Source: Motiliproteus sp036964625 (lineage in GTDB: Bacteria; Pseudomonadota; Gammaproteobacteria; Pseudomonadales; Balneatricaceae). From it: a stretch of 28,944 bases of DNA. Position 1 is the first letter of the stretch; each line of letters starts with the position of its first letter. Location: positions 1 to 28,944 of the forward strand of contig JBALTG010000053.1 of the NCBI GenBank assembly GCA_036964625.1, written 5' to 3'. Below, piece by piece: positions 16,223-24,786 of this stretch. Both the position numbers and the translations under genes were made by a program. The notes beneath the pieces are model-generated. The model saw only the letters and a list, made by a program, of their open reading frames with translations, did not search any database and was not told where the DNA came from.

Positions 16223-17704
16223 TTAGAGCGTCAAGCCGGGCGACAGCTGGGCCGGCAGACTGACATGCTCCGCTTCCAGGCAGGCCACCGGGTAGGCGCA
16301 GTAATCGGCCGCATAAAAGGCGCTGGCACGATGATTACCACTGGCGCCGATACCCCCGAACGGTGCCGCACTGCTGGCACCGGTCAGCTGTTTGTTCCAG
16401 TTGACGATGCCGGCCCGGCTCTGCAGCAGGAACTGCTCATACTTGGCGCGGCTATCACTGAGGATGCCGGCGGACAGTCCGTAGCGGGTGCGGTTGGCCA
16501 GGGTAATGGCCTGATCGAAACTGTCGTAGCGGCTCAGCTGCAGCAGCGGGCCGAAGTACTCGTCATCAGGCAGATCGTCGATCGCGCTGACATCGATCAG
16601 CGCCGGTGAAATCAGCCCAGTACCGGCTTCGAGCTTACGCGCTTCCACCAGGCTGACGCCGCCAAGGACCTGCAGCCGGGCTTGGGCGGCGAGGATGCCA
16701 TCGGCCGCCTGTTCGGAGATCAAGGATCCCATAAAGGGGGCTGGCTCGTCGTTGTAGCGACCGACCCGGATCTGTTTGACCGCAGCGGTCAGCACAGCGA
16801 TAAAAGTATCACCGGCCTCACCGGTGGGGACCAGCAAGCGGCGAGCGCAGGTACAGCGTTGGCCGGAGGTGATATAGGCCGATTGCAGGGTATCGTGTAC
16901 CGCCGCTTTGAGGTCGCTGACCTCGTCGACGATCAGCGGATTGTTACCGCCCATCTCCAGCGCCAGAATTTTTCCGGGATGACCGGCGAACTGCTGGTGC
17001 AGCAGGTGGCCGGTGCGCGAACTGCCGGTAAAGAACAGCCCGTCGATCTCCGGGTGCGCCGCCAGCGCCATGCCGGTTTCCTTCTCACCCTGCAGCAGGT
17101 TGAGCACACCCGCCGGTAGCTCGGCTTGCTGCCACAGCTGCAGCATCAACTCGGCCACCTTGGGGGTCAGCTCGCTGGGCTTGAGCGCCAGGGTGTTACC
17201 CGCCAGCAGTGCCGGTACGATATGGCCGTTGGGCAGGTGGCCGGGGAAGTTGTACGGGCCGAAGATGGCCACGACGCCGTGAGGCTTGTGCCGCAGCATC
17301 GCCTTGGCGCCGGCAACCTCGGATTCTTTGCTGCCGGTGCGCTCCTGGTAGGCGCGGATCGAAATCTCGATCTTACCGATCATCGCCGCCGCTTCGGTGC
17401 GGGTCTCCCACAGCGGCTTGCCGGTTTCCAGGGCGATGGTCTCGGCCAGTTGTTCACGGTGTGCTTCAAGTTGCGCGGCGTAGGCGCGGACTTTTTCTAC
17501 CCGAGCGTCAAAGCCGGCAGCAGCCCAGGCCGGAAACGCTTGGCGTGCGGCTTTAAGGGCTTGAGCCACCTGTTCGGCGCTGGCGCTGCGGCCTTCCCAG
17601 ATCACGCTCTGGGCAGAGCCTGCCGCTTGCGCCGGATTGTATGAACAGAATGCGGGGCCTTGGCCCTCGACCCACTGGCCGTTGATAAATAGGGATGCAG
17701 TCAT
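16223..17704 (-). CDS. astD: N-succinylglutamate 5-semialdehyde dehydrogenase
   Basis: AstD oxidises succinylglutamate semialdehyde to succinylglutamate with NAD+, the fourth AST step. From ATG 17704 the protein has 493 residues. This start follows AGGAG by eight bases, and an upstream ATG at 17764 would add 20 residues that overlap aruG. Aldehyde dehydrogenase features are complete: the GPYNFPGHLPNG substrate loop, FTGSSRTG for NAD+, general base Glu250 (ALEMGGNNPL) and nucleophile Cys284 (GQRCTCARR). Only one base separates it from the aruG stop, pointing to translational coupling. Confidence 0.95.
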   Translation of the reverse strand: MTASLFINGQWVEGQGPAFCSYNPAQAAGSAQSVIWEGRSASAEQVAQALKAARQAFPAWAAAGFDARVEKVRAYAAQLEAHREQLAETIALETGKPLWETRTEAAAMIGKIEISIRAYQERTGSKESEVAGAKAMLRHKPHGVVAIFGPYNFPGHLPNGHIVPALLAGNTLALKPSELTPKVAELMLQLWQQAELPAGVLNLLQGEKETGMALAAHPEIDGLFFTGSSRTGHLLHQQFAGHPGKILALEMGGNNPLIVDEVSDLKAAVHDTLQSAYITSGQRCTCARRLLVPTGEAGDTFIAVLTAAVKQIRVGRYNDEPAPFMGSLISEQAADGILAAQARLQVLGGVSLVEARKLEAGTGLISPALIDVSAIDDLPDDEYFGPLLQLSRYDSFDQAITLANRTRYGLSAGILSDSRAKYEQFLLQSRAGIVNWNKQLTGASSAAPFGGIGASGNHRASAFYAADYCAYPVACLEAEHVSLPAQLSPGLTL

Positions 17705-17705
17705 C

Positions 17706-18734
17706 TTAGAAACTCCTGGTTGCAGACAGCGGCACCACACGTACGGTGTCTCCGGCCTGAACATTCAATGCGTCGGCCGTAGCCGGGGTTAGGGTGACGA
17801 TATGGTTGCCCTCAAAGGTGACGGGACTTAAACAGCAGCGAAACTGTTGCAACAGACAGTTGGCGATCATAAAGGGCTCGCCGCTGGCGGGCTGATCGCT
17901 GAGATGGACCTTGCAGTAACGGCTCTCACGCACCACCCGAATATCCCGCACCCGGGTTTCCAGCACAGGCCCGGCATCGAAGATGTCGACGTAGCCGGTG
18001 TAGTGGAACCCTTCGCTTTCCAGCAGGCGCCGTGCCGGGGTGGTGTTGTCATGGGTATGACCGATGACGTCCCGAGCCGCTTCAGGCAACAGGTTGGTAT
18101 AGATCGGGTTGCGCGGCATCAGCTCGGCGATAAACACCTTGTTCTGTCCCGACAGCTGGTCGGCCTGGGCAAAATCGATCGAGAAAAAATGTCGTCCAAG
18201 TCCTTCCCAGAACGGCGAAACACCCTCGCTGTCGGAATAGCCGCGCATCTCGGCAATGACATTTTCGGTGAAGCGCTTGGAGAACTCGGCCATAAACATA
18301 AAGCGCGATTTGGACAGCAGGTTGCCGTTCTTGCTGTGGCGGTATTCAGGATCCAGAAACAGGGTGCAGATCTCGGAATCGCCGGTATGGTCGTTGCTCA
18401 GCGTCAGGGTGTTGATCGGGTTGTACACGTTGAGTTCACGCGAGGCGTGCACCAGAGTGCCAACGCGGTAGTTATACCAGGGCTCATGCAGCCCCACCGC
18501 CGACTCGATGCCGCACAGCCCAACGATCTGCTCGGTACTGCTGTCTTCGAGCACAAACAGGTACAGCGCTTCGTCCAATGGCTCCGTGGCAGCAAATGAT
18601 GCCAGGGCCCACTGCAGTTTTTTACGCACCGCCGGTTCGTCGGGCTGCAAGGAGGTAAAGCCGGGACCGGTTTTGTGCGACAGCGCCCAGAGCGCATCCC
18701 AGTCTTGGCTTTGGATAGGTCGAATCAACATCAT
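17706..18734 (-). CDS. aruG: Arginine N-succinyltransferase, beta subunit
   Basis: With AruF this protein transfers succinyl from succinyl-CoA to the alpha-amino group of arginine, the committed AST step. The 342-residue protein has the AstA-family signatures EPWYNYRVGTLVHAS, CTLFLDPEYRHSKNGNLLSK, SPFWEGLGRHFFSIDF, FIAELMPRNPIYTNLLPEA and GYVDIFDAGP. It resembles the Pseudomonas beta subunit more than the single AstA of enteric bacteria. The frame opens further upstream, but ATG 18734, at the conserved MLIRPI opening, with AAGGA eleven bases before it, is the likely start; ATG 18731 is equally acceptable. A 164-bp gap with a GGTCTG direct repeat separates it from aruF. Confidence 0.93.
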   Translation of the reverse strand: MMLIRPIQSQDWDALWALSHKTGPGFTSLQPDEPAVRKKLQWALASFAATEPLDEALYLFVLEDSSTEQIVGLCGIESAVGLHEPWYNYRVGTLVHASRELNVYNPINTLTLSNDHTGDSEICTLFLDPEYRHSKNGNLLSKSRFMFMAEFSKRFTENVIAEMRGYSDSEGVSPFWEGLGRHFFSIDFAQADQLSGQNKVFIAELMPRNPIYTNLLPEAARDVIGHTHDNTTPARRLLESEGFHYTGYVDIFDAGPVLETRVRDIRVVRESRYCKVHLSDQPASGEPFMIANCLLQQFRCCLSPVTFEGNHIVTLTPATADALNVQAGDTVRVVPLSATRSF

Positions 18735-18898
18735 ACGGGGCGTAATCCTTATTCTGTCTGAATCCTGCCCAGGCATGCGCGCTGGCTAAACAGGGGCAAT
18801 CTCGCGAAGGTCTGTCGCGAAGGCGACTAGCCTTCGCGACTGTTACTTTAGTCTGCAGGGTCTGGTTGCAGGGTCTGGTCTACAGGGGCGGCTGTCAC

Positions 18899-19939
18899 TC
18901 AGGGGTTGAATGGCAGGGCTCGCAACGGGGAACCGCCAGCGACGCCGAGCTGCTCGGCAATAGCCGCACCGAGCCGGGGCTGCTGCAGATCCAGCGGTGT
19001 GATCAGGCAACGGAACCGGCTCAGTTCGGTATTGCAGACCAGCGCCATAGGCGCGGTTGTCGGCTCATCGTTGCCGTCAATAACGCTCTCATCTGTAACA
19101 ATGTCGGCATTCAGCTGCTGACTATCCCGCAGGCTGCGGATCTGATCGGTGCGCAGCTCCAACGTCGGACCGGCATCAAAAATATCGACGTAGCCGCGAT
19201 GCTCGAAGCCTTCGGCGTTGAGTAGCTCGACGATGGGCTTGATATCCGGCCGTGGCTGGCCGATGGCCGCCTGGGCCGATTCGGGCAGGATCGGTACATA
19301 GACCGGGTAGTGCGGCATCAGATCGGCGATAAAGCTCTTGGACTGAATCCCGGTCAGGTAGTTGGCACGGGAAAAATCCATGCTAAAGAAATGCCGCCCC
19401 AGCGCCTCCCAGAACGGCGACTTACCCTTGTCATCCTGAACCCCCTGCAGCTCGACCATGGTACGATCACCGAAGCGTTGCCGGTGACAGGCCATAAACA
19501 GCATCCGCGCCCGTGACAGCAGGTTGAGGTTGTCATCAGTGCGATGTTCGGGGGCCAAAAACAGGCTGCACAGGCTGCTGGAGCCGGTGTGATCCTGGCA
19601 CAGATGCAGTGCCGGAATCCGATTATGGATCTGCAGATCGCTGGAGGCATGGACCACTTTTTCGATCCGGTAGCTGTAGAACGGCGAATCCAGACCGACC
19701 GAGGCGTCGATGCCGCAGACTCCGATAATCTGGTGGCTGTCGGTATCTTCGAGCACAAAGTGATAGGTTTCACCGCTGGGGCTCTCGACCTCCTTGCGCA
19801 ACGCCTGCTGGGTACCGGCGATCATCTCGGACAGATGATCGCGATTGGCAGGCAAGGTCGACATGCTCCCCCCGGCGACGACGGCGAGTTGCTCCAGCGC
19901 CGGAAGGTCAGCAAAGGTGATGGGTCTTACGATTAACAT
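18899..19939 (-). CDS. aruF: Arginine N-succinyltransferase, alpha subunit
   Basis: This is the second AstA-type subunit (346 residues). In Pseudomonas the alpha and beta chains form one enzyme acting on arginine and ornithine. Signatures match the paralogue at 17706-18734: PFYSYRIEKVVHAS, SPFWEALGRHFFSMDF, FIADLMPHYPVYVPILPES and GYVDIFDAGPTLELR. The N-terminus opens with the family MLIVRPI. ATG 19939 shares its A with the TGA of the upstream M20 gene, and GGAGAG precedes it, so the two proteins are translationally coupled. That coupling is strong evidence that the M20 enzyme works with the AST pathway. Confidence 0.93.
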   Translation of the reverse strand: MLIVRPITFADLPALEQLAVVAGGSMSTLPANRDHLSEMIAGTQQALRKEVESPSGETYHFVLEDTDSHQIIGVCGIDASVGLDSPFYSYRIEKVVHASSDLQIHNRIPALHLCQDHTGSSSLCSLFLAPEHRTDDNLNLLSRARMLFMACHRQRFGDRTMVELQGVQDDKGKSPFWEALGRHFFSMDFSRANYLTGIQSKSFIADLMPHYPVYVPILPESAQAAIGQPRPDIKPIVELLNAEGFEHRGYVDIFDAGPTLELRTDQIRSLRDSQQLNADIVTDESVIDGNDEPTTAPMALVCNTELSRFRCLITPLDLQQPRLGAAIAEQLGVAGGSPLRALPFNP

Positions 19940-21174
19940 CAGGTTCTCTCCAACCAGCTCAGGTCATCGCTGGACGCTAGTTTCATCAGCAGCAGCGCGC
20001 TTAGCTTGGCACGCTGGCTCAGGCTGCTGACCAGTAGGTATTCGTCAGCACTGTGAATTTTGCCACCCTGCACCCCCAGGGTATCGACATTAGGCAACCC
20101 GGCCGCAGCCAGATTATTACCATCGCAGCAGCCGCCGGTGGGCTGCCAGGTCAGCGCCATATCCAGGCTCTGGCCGCACTCGCGGACCAACTCAAATAAC
20201 TTGAGGTTAGTCGGGGTCAACAGTTTGGGCTTACGGCCGAAGTGACCGTGCAGTTCGATGCTAAGGCCGTCGCGACGATTGATATCGGCCAGCAAGGCAT
20301 TGATCTGCGCCAGGCACCAGGCCTCGTCTTCGGGCTGCTGCAGACGAATATTGAAGCGTGCCAAAGCCGAATCCGGGACGCTATTGACCGCGCCGCCGCC
20401 CTGAATATATCCCGGGTTGAGCGTTACTCCCGGGCGCTGGCAATTGAGGTCATCCAGACCACTGATAAAGTCGCACAGGGCGCGGATGGCGTTGCGGCCC
20501 AGATGGTGTTCACGCCCGGCGTGCGCAGCCACGCCTTTGGCCACCACGGTAAAGTTACCGCTGCCTTTGCGCTCGCCGGCCAGATTGCCGTCGGCGAAAC
20601 TCGGTTCGTAGATCAGTCCGAGATGGTGCCGAGCGGCCGCTTCTGCAAGCAAGGGCGCCGAGCTGAGTGATCCGATCTCTTCGTCGGGATTGAGTAGCAC
20701 TTCCCAACCGATATTCTCCGCCCAGGGACTGCGCTCGAGGGCTTCGAGCGCCTTGAACATCAGTACCAGACCGCCCTTGAGGTCGGCGACACCCGGACCG
20801 TTGAGGGTATTTTCATCGAGCCAGCTAATGTCCTGAAACGGGTGATCGGCGGCAAAAACCGTATCCAGATGGCCGCACAAGAATACTTGCAGCGGCGCTT
20901 GTGGACGCTTGCGAATGCGCAGCGCCCGGCCCAGCGGTTGCTCCACCGTTGCGCCCTTGCTGTCGACCGACCGGTAAGGCGCGACCTCGATAAACTCACG
21001 CTCTCCGCCCAGCACAGTGCTGATGCGATCAAAGGCATCCGCGACGGCATTCACGCCGGCCGCATTGAGCGAACCCGAGTTGATGCGCGACAGCTCGATG
21101 GTGGAATCCAGCATCTGCTGCTGCTGACTATCCAGCCATTCAAGCCAGGGTGCAAAGGACTGATCAGAATGCAT
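19939..21174 (-). CDS. M20-family zinc amidohydrolase embedded in the arginine catabolic operon
   Basis: The 411-residue protein has the complete metal site of M20 enzymes such as ArgE, DapE and carboxypeptidase G2: His102 and Asp104 (CGHLDTVF), bridging Asp131 (GVADLKGG), catalytic Glu165 with ligand Glu166 (NPDEEIGS), Glu190 (YEPSF) and His374 (GGKIHSADEY). These enzymes hydrolyse N-acyl amino acids or C-terminal glutamate bonds. The insert between catalytic halves is present (AHAGREHHLGRNAI). It lies between aruC and aruF, stop-start coupled to aruF. The usual final AST enzyme AstE (an M14-type zinc enzyme) is absent from the window, so desuccinylation of N-succinylglutamate is an attractive, unproven role. 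GAGG precedes ATG 21174. Confidence 0.85.
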   Translation of the reverse strand: MHSDQSFAPWLEWLDSQQQQMLDSTIELSRINSGSLNAAGVNAVADAFDRISTVLGGEREFIEVAPYRSVDSKGATVEQPLGRALRIRKRPQAPLQVFLCGHLDTVFAADHPFQDISWLDENTLNGPGVADLKGGLVLMFKALEALERSPWAENIGWEVLLNPDEEIGSLSSAPLLAEAAARHHLGLIYEPSFADGNLAGERKGSGNFTVVAKGVAAHAGREHHLGRNAIRALCDFISGLDDLNCQRPGVTLNPGYIQGGGAVNSVPDSALARFNIRLQQPEDEAWCLAQINALLADINRRDGLSIELHGHFGRKPKLLTPTNLKLFELVRECGQSLDMALTWQPTGGCCDGNNLAAAGLPNVDTLGVQGGKIHSADEYLLVSSLSQRAKLSALLLMKLASSDDLSWLERT

Positions 21175-21194
21175 CGGGTTGCCTCGGTTTCATT

Positions 21195-21232
21195 AATACT
21201 TAGCGTTATTGGAATTATTAACCCTAAGTATT
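21195..21232. promoter_or_regulatory. AT-rich spaced inverted repeat upstream of the M20-aruFG genes
   Basis: AATACTTAG (21195-21203) and CTAAGTATT (21224-21232) are perfect 9-bp inverted copies around a 20-bp AT-rich centre, 20-60 bases before the M20 start. The position suits a promoter with an operator, implying that the M20-aruF-aruG-astD-astB segment can be transcribed separately from aruC. Confidence 0.5.
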
Positions 21233-21532
21233 GATGAAATCGCGGCGAATAACTGTTGTCGATGGGACATGAAATTTCGTGATTTTTGCCCACCGCTCGT
21301 TAATGGCGGCACCGATCGATGACTCGACACTGGGCGGGATCTGAATTGTTTATCAACTACAGTAAGGGCTGGATATCAAGCCTGCGAAGGGCGCAGCCTT
21401 GAGGGGATCCACCCGCGTACGCGGTTACGACAACGCTGCCGAATCCATGCTTATGATTCCATGTTTATGAATCAACGGGGTGGGTATCTTGCCCTGATCC
21501 AGAACAATACTTCAGGGCAAGACAGCTGCCGG
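21233..21532. other. Gap between aruC and the M20 hydrolase gene
   Basis: No gene is visible here. It includes GCCCTGATCCAGAACAATAC and a CCCTGA/TCAGGGC pair (about 21490-21520), which may form a stem below the aruC stop. No T-run follows on the leftward strand. Confidence 0.4.
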
Positions 21533-22759
21533 TTAAGCGGCGTCGGCGTTGGTCAGCACCTTGGCAACCGCGCATTCCAGTCGCTGCATACCGTCCATGA
21601 TCTCCTGTTCAGAGATGATCAGCGACGGCGTCATCCGCAGCACGTTAGGTCCGGCAACCAGCAGCATCAGCCCTGCTTCGCGGGCGGCTGCGATGAATTT
21701 AGCGCCCTGGCCGTGAAAGGCCTCGATCAGTTCTGCACCGATCAGCAGGCCTTCTCCACGGATCTCTTTAAAGATGCCGTGCTTGGCATTGATCTTCTCC
21801 AGCTCGGCGACAAACAGCTCGTGGCGCTGCTGAACGCCGTCCAGCACCGCAGCCGTATCGACGATATCCACGACTCTCTCGGCCACGGCACAGGCCAGAG
21901 GATTACCCCCGTAGGTGCTGCCGTGGGTGCCGAAACCCAGGCTCTCGGAGGCTTTGGCCGTGGTCAGCATGGCGCCAATCGGGAAGCCACCGCCGAGCGC
22001 TTTGGCGCTGGTCAGCACGTCTGGCGTCACCCCCAGCCCCATGTAGGCGTACAGATTGCCAGTGCGGCCAACGCCGGTCTGAATCTCGTCAAACACCAAC
22101 AGGGCATTATGCTGGTCGCAGAGTTCACGCACCCCTCGGGCAAACTCCTTATCAGCTGCGATAATGCCGCCCTCACCCTGAATCGGCTCCATCACCACCG
22201 CGCAGGTGTTGTCGGAAATAGCCGCCTTGAGCGCCTCAAGGTCGTTAAAGGGGACGTGGCTGATACCCTGTGGCACCGGCTCAAACCCTTCGCGGTATTT
22301 GGGCTGGCCACCGACGGAGACGGTAAACAGAGTGCGGCCGTGGAAGGACTGGGTGAAGCTGATGATCTCGTTCTTGTGCGCACCAAAGTTGTCGTAGGCG
22401 TACTTGCGGACCAGTTTGAACGCCGCTTCGTTGGCTTCGGCGCCGGAATTGCAGAAGAATACCTTATCGGCGAAGGTCTTTTCGGTCAGTTTCTTGGCCA
22501 GGCGTAACGCCGGTTCGTTGGTGTAGACGTTGCTCAGATGCCACAGCTGGTCGGCCTGTTGCTTGAGCACATGAACCAATTCGGGATGACAGTGGCCGAG
22601 GGCATTCACCGCGATGCCACCCGAGAAATCGACATATTCGTTATCCTCCTGATCCCACAGTCGTGACCCTAAGCCACGCACCGGTATCACCGCCTGGGGC
22701 GCATAATTGGGGACCATCACCTGATCAAAGGTGCTGCGAGTTACATCATGCTGAGTCAT
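21533..22759 (-). CDS. aruC: Succinylornithine/acetylornithine aminotransferase
   Basis: The 408-residue class III PLP aminotransferase would convert N2-succinylornithine and 2-oxoglutarate into succinylglutamate semialdehyde and glutamate, the third AST step; enzymes of this group usually also serve in arginine synthesis as ArgD. The PLP site is intact: NSGAEANEAAFKLVRKYAY, LLVFDEIQTGVGRTG with Asp224, and Lys253 in SAKALGGGFPIGA. The start ATG 22759 follows AAAGG. It leads the leftward arginine catabolic genes. The 358-bp gap before the M20 gene suggests two transcription units or an internal promoter. The gene is also called astC. Confidence 0.92.
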   Translation of the reverse strand: MTQHDVTRSTFDQVMVPNYAPQAVIPVRGLGSRLWDQEDNEYVDFSGGIAVNALGHCHPELVHVLKQQADQLWHLSNVYTNEPALRLAKKLTEKTFADKVFFCNSGAEANEAAFKLVRKYAYDNFGAHKNEIISFTQSFHGRTLFTVSVGGQPKYREGFEPVPQGISHVPFNDLEALKAAISDNTCAVVMEPIQGEGGIIAADKEFARGVRELCDQHNALLVFDEIQTGVGRTGNLYAYMGLGVTPDVLTSAKALGGGFPIGAMLTTAKASESLGFGTHGSTYGGNPLACAVAERVVDIVDTAAVLDGVQQRHELFVAELEKINAKHGIFKEIRGEGLLIGAELIEAFHGQGAKFIAAAREAGLMLLVAGPNVLRMTPSLIISEQEIMDGMQRLECAVAKVLTNADAA

Positions 22760-22790
22760 AAGTTTTACCTTTTGTTGTTCTATAAAGTGT

Positions 22791-22814
22791 TCTTCAAATT
22801 GATCTTCAAATTGA
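22791..22814. repeat. Two tandem copies of TCTTCAAATTGA before aruC
   Basis: Exact 12-bp units at 22791-22802 and 22803-22814 lie in the aruC leader, followed by looser repeats of GTTCTTTA/GTTCTTTAC. No peptide frame is evident. The repeats could mark protein binding or simple slippage. Confidence 0.9.
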
Positions 22815-22905
22815 GCTTAACGTTGTTCTTTAAGCCGTTCTTTACGTTGTACTGCTCGTTTGCGTGACCACCGCGTGGCGCCCGGTTTTTTTATTCCAGA
22901 GCGGC

Positions 22906-23148
22906 TTATACGGTCAGTGCGCCCATCTCGCGCACCGCGACCGACAACATCGCCAGATTCAGCTCACTGGAAGAGCGGATCTCGGCCAGGGTCTTATGGC
23001 AGCGCCGTAGCGGTATGTCATTCTGTTTCTGCCACAACGCCTGCCGCTGCGGCAATGCGCTATCGATCGGGGTATCGGCCAGCAATCGACCTGTCGCCGC
23101 ACTCAGCAATTTATCGAGTTCATTGGAAATTAATGTCGGTGATGGCGT
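22906..23148 (-). pseudogene. C-terminal remnant resembling NAD-specific glutamate dehydrogenase (GdhB type)
   Basis: An open frame of about 80 residues, with no credible start and a TGA just upstream (23149-23151), ends RSSSELNLAMLSVAVREMGALTV. The pattern of a tryptophan, a basic helix and a closing [DN]-[FL]-A-M-L-S-V-A-x-R-E is what I associate with the extreme C-terminus of the very large (about 180 kDa) NAD-glutamate dehydrogenases. In Pseudomonas such an enzyme is induced by arginine through ArgR, which suits a place between argR and aruC. Everything upstream of the tail is missing. TTG 23109 could start a 67-residue peptide. The identification rests on a short motif. Confidence 0.45.
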
Positions 23149-23442
23149 TCATGGGTGTAATTTCGCTTGTTGTTATTTTGCAAAAAATTGTGAGTCGATG
23201 GCGGTGAACAACGGGCTCTGATCAGTCGCTGAGGGCGGTCTCCACGGCCTGAATGAATTATGGGGAAAGTAAAGAGGGTGGCCTAGAGCCAGAGTTGTAG
23301 GAAAGCGACCCGGAATGTTAAGCAGATGACATTTGCGCTGCCCGCGCGATGGAATCGAGATCAACAGGCGCTATTCTTACTCTGCCAAGAGTGCGTTCGC
23401 CTGAAGCTCGGCTTGGAATAACGATCAGGAATATTTCGGCAA

Positions 23443-23477
23443 TATTTTGACAACATTTCAACACTATTTTGACAACA
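23443..23477. promoter_or_regulatory. Direct-repeat operator candidate upstream of argR
   Basis: TATTTTGACAACA occurs twice, at 23443-23455 and 23465-23477, exactly 22 bp apart (two helical turns), as is usual for AraC-type dimer sites. It lies about 75-110 bases before the regulator start and contains two TTGACA boxes. AACATTT between the copies is echoed upstream of aotP, suggesting autoregulation and shared control. The remainder of 23149-23550 shows no gene. Confidence 0.55.
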
Positions 23478-23550
23478 ACAGTGTTTAATAAAATTAACGC
23501 GCGTAAAATATAAACCCATACAAAAAACAATAAAACAGGAATGCAACCGG

Positions 23551-24591
23551 GTGACTCCGTCTGATCTCTTCACCACTGCTGGCCGCGGCCCGATGCGTTT
23601 CGGATTCCTGCTGCTGCCCAACTACTCACTGATCGCCTTCTCCTCGGCCATCGAGTCGTTACAGATGGCCAACTGGGTCAGCGGAGAAGAACTTTACCGC
23701 TGCTCACTGATTAGCCGCGACGGCGAACCGGTGATCAGCTCCAGCGGTGTCAAAACCCTGGTTGATACCAGCCTGGAGGCTTCTAGCCTCGATGGCAGCG
23801 AAGGTCTGGATGTGATTCTGGTCTGCGGCGCCAGCCCAATCGCCCGCACCGGTAACGAGGAGGTTATCGCCTGGTTACGGCGCCAGTCGCGCTCTCGGGT
23901 GGCCTTCGGCGGCATCGGTACCGGCTCCTATCTGCTGGCCTGCGCTGGGCTACTGGAGGGATTCAAGGCGACGATTCACTGGTGGGATCTGGCCAACTTA
24001 CGCGAGGAGTTTCCGCAAACCAAGATCACCAACAACCTGTTTGAGATCGATGGTCGTCGCTACACCTGCAGCGGTGGCACTGCTGCGATGGATATGATGC
24101 TGTTTTTGATCGGTTTGAAGCATGGCTCGGAGCTGGCAGCGTCGATCTCAGAGCAATTTGTCTGCGAACGTATTCGCACCCCCGGCGACCTGCAGCGCAT
24201 CCCCCTAAAAGTGCGTGTCGGCGCCAATCAGCCCAAGTTGATCGAGGCGGTGACGCTGATGGAGGCGAACATCGACGAGCCGCTGAGTACCGATGATCTG
24301 GCCCGCCATGTCGACGTGTCCCGGCGGCATCTGGAGCGACTGTTTAAGAAACACCTGCAAACCGTACCGTCAAAATTTTATCTGCAGCTGCGGATGGAAC
24401 AGGCACGGCAATTGTTGCAGCAAAGCGACAAGGCCATTTTACAGATCAGCCTGGACACCGGTTTTTCCAGTGCCTCGCATTTTAGTTCCGCGTATCGCAA
24501 TCACTATGGCATCAGCCCACGTGAGGAGCGCAACAACCGTAGCGAAGCCCCTCGCGAGCCGACTCAGCGGTCGACGCTGCATGCGCCCTGA
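23551..24591 (+). CDS. argR: GlxA/AraC-type transcriptional regulator, likely ArgR of the Pseudomonas kind
   Basis: The 346-residue protein joins an N-terminal DJ-1/PfpI (GATase1-like) domain to a C-terminal AraC domain. The first domain covers about residues 15-195: RFGFLLLPNYSLIAFSSAIE, a VILVCGA strand, IGTGSYLLACAGLL and ATIHWWDL. The DNA-binding domain follows at about 230-330 (LSTDDLARHVDVSRRHLERL, then ISLDTGFSSASHFSSAYRNH). This is the layout of Pseudomonas ArgR, which senses arginine and activates aru and aot genes and is unrelated to the E. coli ArgR repressor. Its position between the catabolic genes and the transporter supports that role. GTG 23551 is preceded by AGGA; ATG 23593 would trim 14 residues. 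Confidence 0.85.
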   Translation: MTPSDLFTTAGRGPMRFGFLLLPNYSLIAFSSAIESLQMANWVSGEELYRCSLISRDGEPVISSSGVKTLVDTSLEASSLDGSEGLDVILVCGASPIARTGNEEVIAWLRRQSRSRVAFGGIGTGSYLLACAGLLEGFKATIHWWDLANLREEFPQTKITNNLFEIDGRRYTCSGGTAAMDMMLFLIGLKHGSELAASISEQFVCERIRTPGDLQRIPLKVRVGANQPKLIEAVTLMEANIDEPLSTDDLARHVDVSRRHLERLFKKHLQTVPSKFYLQLRMEQARQLLQQSDKAILQISLDTGFSSASHFSSAYRNHYGISPREERNNRSEAPREPTQRSTLHAP

Positions 24592-24640
24592 TGCAACCCG
24601 TTGATCTCTGTCTTAGCGGTCCAGCACGGGTCGCTTAAAC

Positions 24641-24665
24641 AACATTTAACAGCCTATTTTGGCAA
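24641..24665. promoter_or_regulatory. Operator candidate upstream of aotP, similar to the argR box
   Basis: AACATTT followed seven bases later by TATTTTGGCAA mirrors the argR upstream arrangement (AACATTT, six bases, TATTTTGACAA). It lies about 125-145 bases before the aotP start, in the argR-aotP gap. The similarity suggests that one regulator, probably the neighbouring ArgR, binds both. Confidence 0.5.
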
Positions 24666-24786
24666 TTTTTCTAAAACCGCTTTCGATATTATTGACGCCT
24701 GTTTATTTCCGGCTTCGGTCGGATGGGCGTATAAAAAACCAACCGGTCGGCGACAGCTGCAACGATCAGGCGGAGATAAAAATAAC

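Noticed and set aside
21461..22507. 348-residue open frame antisense to aruC
   Set aside because: Shadow frame; the opposite strand encodes an intact PLP aminotransferase.
23318..23621. Small leftward frames upstream of argR
   Set aside because: They overlap the AT-rich regulatory region and argR start and resemble no known protein.
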